Assembly (NCBI GenBank): GCA_005768755.1
Contig: VAFL01000021.1
Span: 1 to 47,420, forward strand
From: Paracoccus denitrificans
GTDB taxonomy: Bacteria > Pseudomonadota > Alphaproteobacteria > Rhodobacterales > Rhodobacteraceae
DNA: 47,420 nt
Direction: 5' to 3'
Within the stretch, counting starts at the first letter, position 1. Each line of letters opens with the position of its first letter. This document shows, one piece after another, positions 43,965 to 47,420 of this stretch. The translations under genes and the position numbers were made by a program. The notes beneath the pieces are model-generated. The model was given only the letters and a program-made list of their open reading frames with translations. It had not been told where the DNA came from and searched no databases.

Positions 43965-44153
43965 TTATGTGACCGTAAACTGCCCCATCATGCCCGCATC
44001 CTCGTGTTCGAGGATGTGGCAGTGATACATGAATGGTGTCTCTTCCGAAGCCAGCTTGTCGAACCTCAGCAGGATTCCGGTCGGACCCTGCACACGGACA
44101 ACATCTTTCCAACCGATCTGCGCCGAGTCGACCGGCCGTCCGTTCTGACTCAC
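43965..44153 (-). pseudogene. C-terminal fragment of a multicopper oxidase (CueO/CopA-like)
   Basis: About 62 residues: SQNGRPVDSAQIGWKDVVRV, then LLRFDKLASEETPFMYHCHI and LEHEDAGMMGQFTVT. The HCHILEHEDAGMM motif is the type 1/type 3 copper ligand site at the end of CueO-like oxidases. The rest of the gene is gone: a stop lies just upstream in frame, and the ArsR-type gene ends at the same place (44150). It marks an old copper-resistance gene cut by recombination. Confidence 0.85.
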
Positions 44154-44494
44154 GCCTCACGATAATTGTCACACGCCTCAACACCCTTTGCGACCACGTC
44201 GAGAAGTGCGTCCACATCGTTCAGAAGGACCGTGATGCGCGGGTTGCTGATACGGTAACGGATGAAGCGCCCTTCGCGGTCGCTGGCGACAAGCCCGCAG
44301 TCCAGCAGGCACCTCAGATGGTTGGAGACGTTGGGTTGCGATAGTTCGGTCCGCTCGACGATCTCGTGAACGGCCAATGGCTCGTTGCAAAGTGCACCGA
44401 GGATGGCCAGGCGGCTCGGGTCCGCGAAGCCGCGGAACAGCTTCGCCCGTCGCTCGATGGTTGCGCTCTTGCGGTCATCGACCAATTGCGCCAT
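44150..44494 (-). CDS. ArsR/SmtB metal sensor, CmtR-like (Cd/Pb)
   Basis: 114 residues. Winged helix: AKLFRGFADPSRLAILGALC, LAVHEIVERTELSQPNVSNH, then GRFIRYRISNP as the wing. Cys62 and Cys66 lie in the recognition helix region (LRCLLDCG) and Cys108 in the tail, at almost the same spacing as the three metal ligands of mycobacterial CmtR (57, 61, 102). So it is probably a Cd(II)/Pb(II)-responsive repressor, not an As sensor (no ELCVC motif). It is divergent from the cation transporter gene with 56 bases between, where it should bind. Its ribosome site (GAGGAG) lies in the loop of a palindrome described separately. Confidence 0.87.
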   Translation of the reverse strand: MAQLVDDRKSATIERRAKLFRGFADPSRLAILGALCNEPLAVHEIVERTELSQPNVSNHLRCLLDCGLVASDREGRFIRYRISNPRITVLLNDVDALLDVVAKGVEACDNYREA

Positions 44495-44513
44495 ATCACT
44501 CCTCGCTGATATG
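44492..44513. promoter_or_regulatory. Palindrome over the cmtR-like start, operator candidate
   Basis: CATATCA (44492-44498) and TGATATG (44507-44513) form a perfect 7-bp inverted repeat with an 8-base centre. On the minus strand the second half includes the repressor's ATG, and the centre is its GAGGAG ribosome site. It is suited as an ArsR-type operator and, as RNA, would place the ribosome site in a hairpin loop. Confidence 0.6.
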
Positions 44514-44550
44514 TTGTTCTTCGATTCATCCTAGCAGGAATAGCGCGACC

Positions 44551-45405
44551 ATGGCCAACACCGAAAATGCCGGATCGACGGCAGATGTCCCGCCCGTCCG
44601 TTACCGGGTTTCCGGTATGGATTGCGCCAAGGATGCCGCGCAGATCGAGCGGGCGGCACAGGCAGCCGGGGTCGCGCCCGGCGATGTGAAAGTGTCGGCC
44701 GCGACGCACATCATGACACTGACTGCACCCGAAGTGCGCCTGCCGGACATCGAAAAGGCAGTCGCGGTGACAGGCTATGGCTTCGACCGGATCGAGGGCG
44801 ATGAAGACATTCCGCCGAATCCCGCCCATCAGGACCCGGCCTACCGCCGTGCCCTCTGGATCGTCGTGATCCTGAACGTGGGATACGGGGTCCTCGAAAT
44901 GATCGGCGGTTTCATTTCCGGATCGCAGGCCGTGAAGGCCGATGCGCTCGATTTCATCGGCGACGGCGCGATCACCTTCCTTGGCCTGCTGGCCATCGGC
45001 TGGAGCCTCGCCTGGCGGGCACGGTCGGCCTTGATCCAAGGCATCTTCCTCGGCCTGCTCGGCCTTGGCGTCCTCGGCACGACCATCGTGCGAGTCTTCG
45101 AACGGACGACGCCGGATGCAGGTCTAATGGGACTGCTTGGCATGATCGCCCTTGTCGTCAACGTCATCTCCGTTCTGCCGCTGCTGCGGTTCCGCAAGGG
45201 CGACGCGAACATGCGGGCCGTCTGGCTATTCTCGCGCAACGACGCCATCGGCAATGCGGCGGTTGTCGTTGCCGCCGGTCTCGTGGCGTGGCTGGGCAGC
45301 GCCTGGCCGGACCTCATCGTCGCCTTCGGCATCGCCGGACTGTTCCTGCACTCGTCTTGGGCAATCATCCGCGATGCGCGGGCCGATCTGAAGGCAGCGG
45401 CATGA
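44551..45405 (+). CDS. Cation diffusion facilitator with N-terminal HMA-like domain
   Basis: 284 residues. The first 85 form an HMA-like metal domain: YRVSGMDCAKDAAQIERAAQ with a single Cys (C25) where HMA domains usually have GMxCxxC. Then five to six membrane helices of the CDF type: VGYGVLEMIGGFISGSQAVK, ADALDFIGDGA (130-140) and WLFSRNDAIGNAAVV (225-239). In most Zn/Cd CDF proteins the two transport sites read HxxxD; here the first position is D134 with D138 and the second His position is F227 with D231. The metal preference may thus differ. Start ATG at 44551 with AGGAA 11 bases ahead. It overlaps lspA by 4 bases and is probably controlled by the divergent CmtR-like repressor. Confidence 0.88.
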   Translation: MANTENAGSTADVPPVRYRVSGMDCAKDAAQIERAAQAAGVAPGDVKVSAATHIMTLTAPEVRLPDIEKAVAVTGYGFDRIEGDEDIPPNPAHQDPAYRRALWIVVILNVGYGVLEMIGGFISGSQAVKADALDFIGDGAITFLGLLAIGWSLAWRARSALIQGIFLGLLGLGVLGTTIVRVFERTTPDAGLMGLLGMIALVVNVISVLPLLRFRKGDANMRAVWLFSRNDAIGNAAVVVAAGLVAWLGSAWPDLIVAFGIAGLFLHSSWAIIRDARADLKAAA

Positions 45406-45902
45406 ACAGCCGCGTTCTGGGCGGGCTCTGCGCGATCGCGGCGTTCGGCCTCGATCAGGGTACCAAGGCGCTTGCGCTGAACACACCGGCGCTTGAGCGC
45501 GGCGTCGAGGTTCTACCCTTTCTCAATCTCGTGCGGGTTCTGAACGATGGAGTCAGCTTCGGTATGCTGGGCGGGATCGTGCCTTGGTGGGGTCTCATCG
45601 CGCTTGCTGGCGTGATCGTGGCATGGCTGCTGATCTGGTTGTGGCGCGCGCCGGACAGGCTGACGGCTGCCGCTCTCGGTCTGATCATCGGCGGCGCGCT
45701 CGGCAATGTCCTCGACCGGCTGCGTTATCAGGCCGTCCCGGATTTTCTGGATTTCCATTACGGAACATACCACTGGCCGTCCTTCAATCTTGCGGATGTG
45801 GCGATTTTCTGCGGTGCGGCCCTGCTGTTCTGGGACAGCTTCCGCTCGGCGCAGAACAAGCCCGAACGTAACCACCGAGAAGAAAACGTTACGGGGAAAT
45901 AA
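45402..45902 (+). CDS. lspA: Lipoprotein signal peptidase LspA
   Basis: 166 residues with four membrane helices. The catalytic aspartates are D114 (VPDFLDF) and D132 (FNLADVAIF), with the conserved NxxDR (NVLDR, 102-106). LspA removes signal peptides from prolipoproteins in the inner membrane. Extra copies are common in mobile metal-resistance modules next to a cation transporter and an ArsR-type regulator, as here. Translationally coupled to the transporter by an ATGA overlap. Confidence 0.93.
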   Translation: MNSRVLGGLCAIAAFGLDQGTKALALNTPALERGVEVLPFLNLVRVLNDGVSFGMLGGIVPWWGLIALAGVIVAWLLIWLWRAPDRLTAAALGLIIGGALGNVLDRLRYQAVPDFLDFHYGTYHWPSFNLADVAIFCGAALLFWDSFRSAQNKPERNHREENVTGK

Positions 45903-45905
45903 TCG

Positions 45906-47148
45906 ATGTCCAGCATTCCATCCGCAAAGGGCATCGACAGCACGCTTGCCCTGCTGCGCAACCCATATGAGTTCATTCCGGACACATGCCGCGATCTTGA
46001 GGGCGACCTGTTCGAGACCCGCATCCTCTTTCAAAAGACGATCTGCATGACTGGTGCCGCAGCTGCGGAGGTCTTCTATTCCGAGGATGGGCTCGTGCGC
46101 GCAGGCTCGATGCCGAAGCGTATCCAGAGAACCCTGCTCGGCGAAAAGGGCATCCAGGGGCTCGATGGCGAGGCCCACCGTCATCGGAAGCGGATGTTTA
46201 TGTCACTCATGGCGTCGGAGCGGATCGAAGCTCTCGAAAACACGACGCGGGACCTGTTGGACCGCTACGCACGGGACTGGCAAGCGGCGGAGAAGGTCGT
46301 TCTCTACGACGAAGTGCGCGAAATCCTCACCAGAGCTGCCTGCGCCTGGTCGGGCGTGCCGCTTCCCGAAGCGGAGGTCGAGACGCGGACGGCGCAGATG
46401 ACGGCGCTCTTCCAAGACGCCGGGGCGGTCGGCTGGAAGCACTGGGGTGCGCGTCTGGCGCGGCATCGCGCAGAGCGTTGGACAGCCGGGATTATTGAAC
46501 GGCTGCGCGACGGAAGCCTTCAGACAGGACAGGAAAGCGCCGCCCATGTCGTCGCGACGTGGCGCGATCTGAATGGGGAGCTGCTCCAAGGTTGCCGCCG
46601 TGGAGCTTCTGAACGTAGTACGCCCGATCGTCGCCGTCTCTGCGTTCATCGCCCAGGCGGCGCATGCCCTGCATCGGCATCCCGAGTGGCGGCAAAAGCT
46701 GAAGGACGACGAGGGACAGCTCGAACCTTTCGTGCAAGAGGTCCGCCGTCTGTATCCGTTCTTTCCCGCGGTCGCGGCACGGGTGAAGAGTGATTTCGAG
46801 TGGCGCGGATATCGCTTTTCCAAAGGGTACAGGGTTCTGCTCGACCTCTACGGCACAAATACCGACGCTCGCTCGTGGGACGCGCCGCAAGAGTTCCGGC
46901 CCGAGCGGTTTCACGATCGGGAGGTCACCCCCTACGACTTCATTCCGCAGGGCGGTGGTGATCACCACAGGAACCACCGTTGTCCGGGCGAGTGGATCGC
47001 GATCAGCCAGATGAAGGCGTTTTGCAGTTTCTTCGTGAACGCCATCGACTACGAAGTGCCAGATCAGGATCTGGATCTGGAAACCGAAGAACTGCCGCCC
47101 ATGCCTAAATCCCGGTTCATCATGCGCAACGTCAGGCGTCGGCAGTAG
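45906..47148 (+). pseudogene. CYP152-type cytochrome P450 peroxygenase, frameshifted
   Basis: First frame from ATG 45906: MSSIPSAKGIDSTLALLRNP, then GEKGIQGLDGEAHRHRKRMF and ATWRDLNGELLQ. After about 46585 a frame shifted by one base continues KVAAVELLNVVRPIVAVSAF, FVQEVRRLYPFFPAVAARVK, FIPQGGGDHHRNHRCPGEW (heme Cys at 46981-46983) and ends at 47148. The RP pair in the I helix (VVRPIVAV) is the hallmark of CYP152 fatty-acid peroxygenases, which use hydrogen peroxide and need no reductase. One base appears to be lost in CTGCTCCAAG (46581-46590); CTG CTC CCx AAG would restore the frame. GGGGA precedes the start. It follows lspA by three bases in the metal operon. Confidence 0.88.
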
Positions 47149-47420
47149 CGTCGGCCTCCTCCGGCTCGACCGACCGCGCATCCTTGGTGGCCTCAAACGC
47201 TTCCCACGCAACGTAGGGCACGATCAGAAGCGCCGCGACCGGGTCGGCCCACCACCAGCCCATCCATTGCGTCAGACCGATCCCGGCCAACACCACGATT
47301 GTCTGATACTGGCAGATCATGGGTAAGCGCGACGTCGCCCCCCTCCTGCCGCTTCTGATCTGACCGGGCCATTCTCCGTGCGCATGAGCGTTGGAGGTTT
47401 TGGTTTGGAACGAGACGGCA
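47132..47420 (-). pseudogene. C-terminal part of a cation transporter, truncated or cut by the window
   Basis: The frame ends YQTIVVLAGIGLTQWMGWWWA, DPVAALLIVPYVAWEAFEAT. The GWWWADPVAAL pattern is the last membrane helix of a group of CDF-like transporters. Upstream of about 47320 the open frame (TSNAHAHGEWPGQIRSGRR) does not look like a CDF protein, so the gene may be broken at about 47320, with the rest lying in another element. Its 3' end overlaps the convergent P450 gene by 17 bases. Confidence 0.65.

Overview
The window is high-GC DNA of an alphaproteobacterial type. I infer a Rhodobacterales relative (Paracoccus-like) from the tripartite tricarboxylate transporter, the trbBCDEJ-K-LFGI + DUF2274 conjugation block, the IS21 and IS5 (IS427-like) elements and the codon preference. 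Nothing in it is a housekeeping core locus. It reads as an accessory region (plasmid or integrated conjugative element) built from modules and scarred by insertion sequences.

Left part (1-6.4 kb): the end of an IS3-type element, then a catabolic uptake locus. A cytoplasmic-looking family-3 solute-binding protein and a GntR regulator with two winged-helix regions are read leftward. Divergent from them is tctC-tctB-tctA-prpF: a periplasmic carboxylate binding protein, two membrane subunits and a PrpF-type isomerase. A good palindrome lies in the divergent promoter region. From 6.4 to 12.5 kb comes a scrap zone: no recognisable gene for about 1 kb, a (ACGTC)n repeat, an AAA ATPase fragment, a SRAP/YedK gene with an in-frame upstream extension, an IS5-type element that abuts an IS21-type element, and the C-terminal tail of a serine recombinase cut by the IS21 element.

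Middle part (12.5-29.4 kb): a dense defence island. Read leftward are a DEDDh exonuclease (SbcB-like), a WYL repressor, a DNA methyltransferase (broken by a frameshift at its catalytic motif IV), an SF2 helicase, a GIY-YIG nuclease, a DUF262-HNH-AlbA fusion, and then an IetA/IetS pair (AAA ATPase plus subtilase). The five genes from WYL to DUF262 are tightly packed (overlaps of 4 and 1 nt, gaps of 3 and 38 nt) and look like one operon. A 706-residue protein with a UPF0149-like C-terminus is divergent from the exonuclease. I do not recognise the WYL-methyltransferase-helicase-GIY-YIG-DUF262/HNH/AlbA combination as a named system; it is the best candidate for something undescribed.

Right part (29.5-47.4 kb): a LysR/TetR divergent pair, then the complete mating-pair-formation operon trbB-C-D-E-J-K-L-F-G-I plus a DUF2274 gene, read leftward, without a coupling protein or relaxase in the window. 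Behind it is a Gabija-like remnant (intact UvrD-type helicase, OLD/TOPRIM nuclease truncated to its C-terminus). The right end is a metal-stress module: a CmtR-like Cd/Pb sensor divergent from a cation diffusion facilitator, lspA and a frameshifted CYP152-type P450, bordered by fragments of a multicopper oxidase and another cation transporter.
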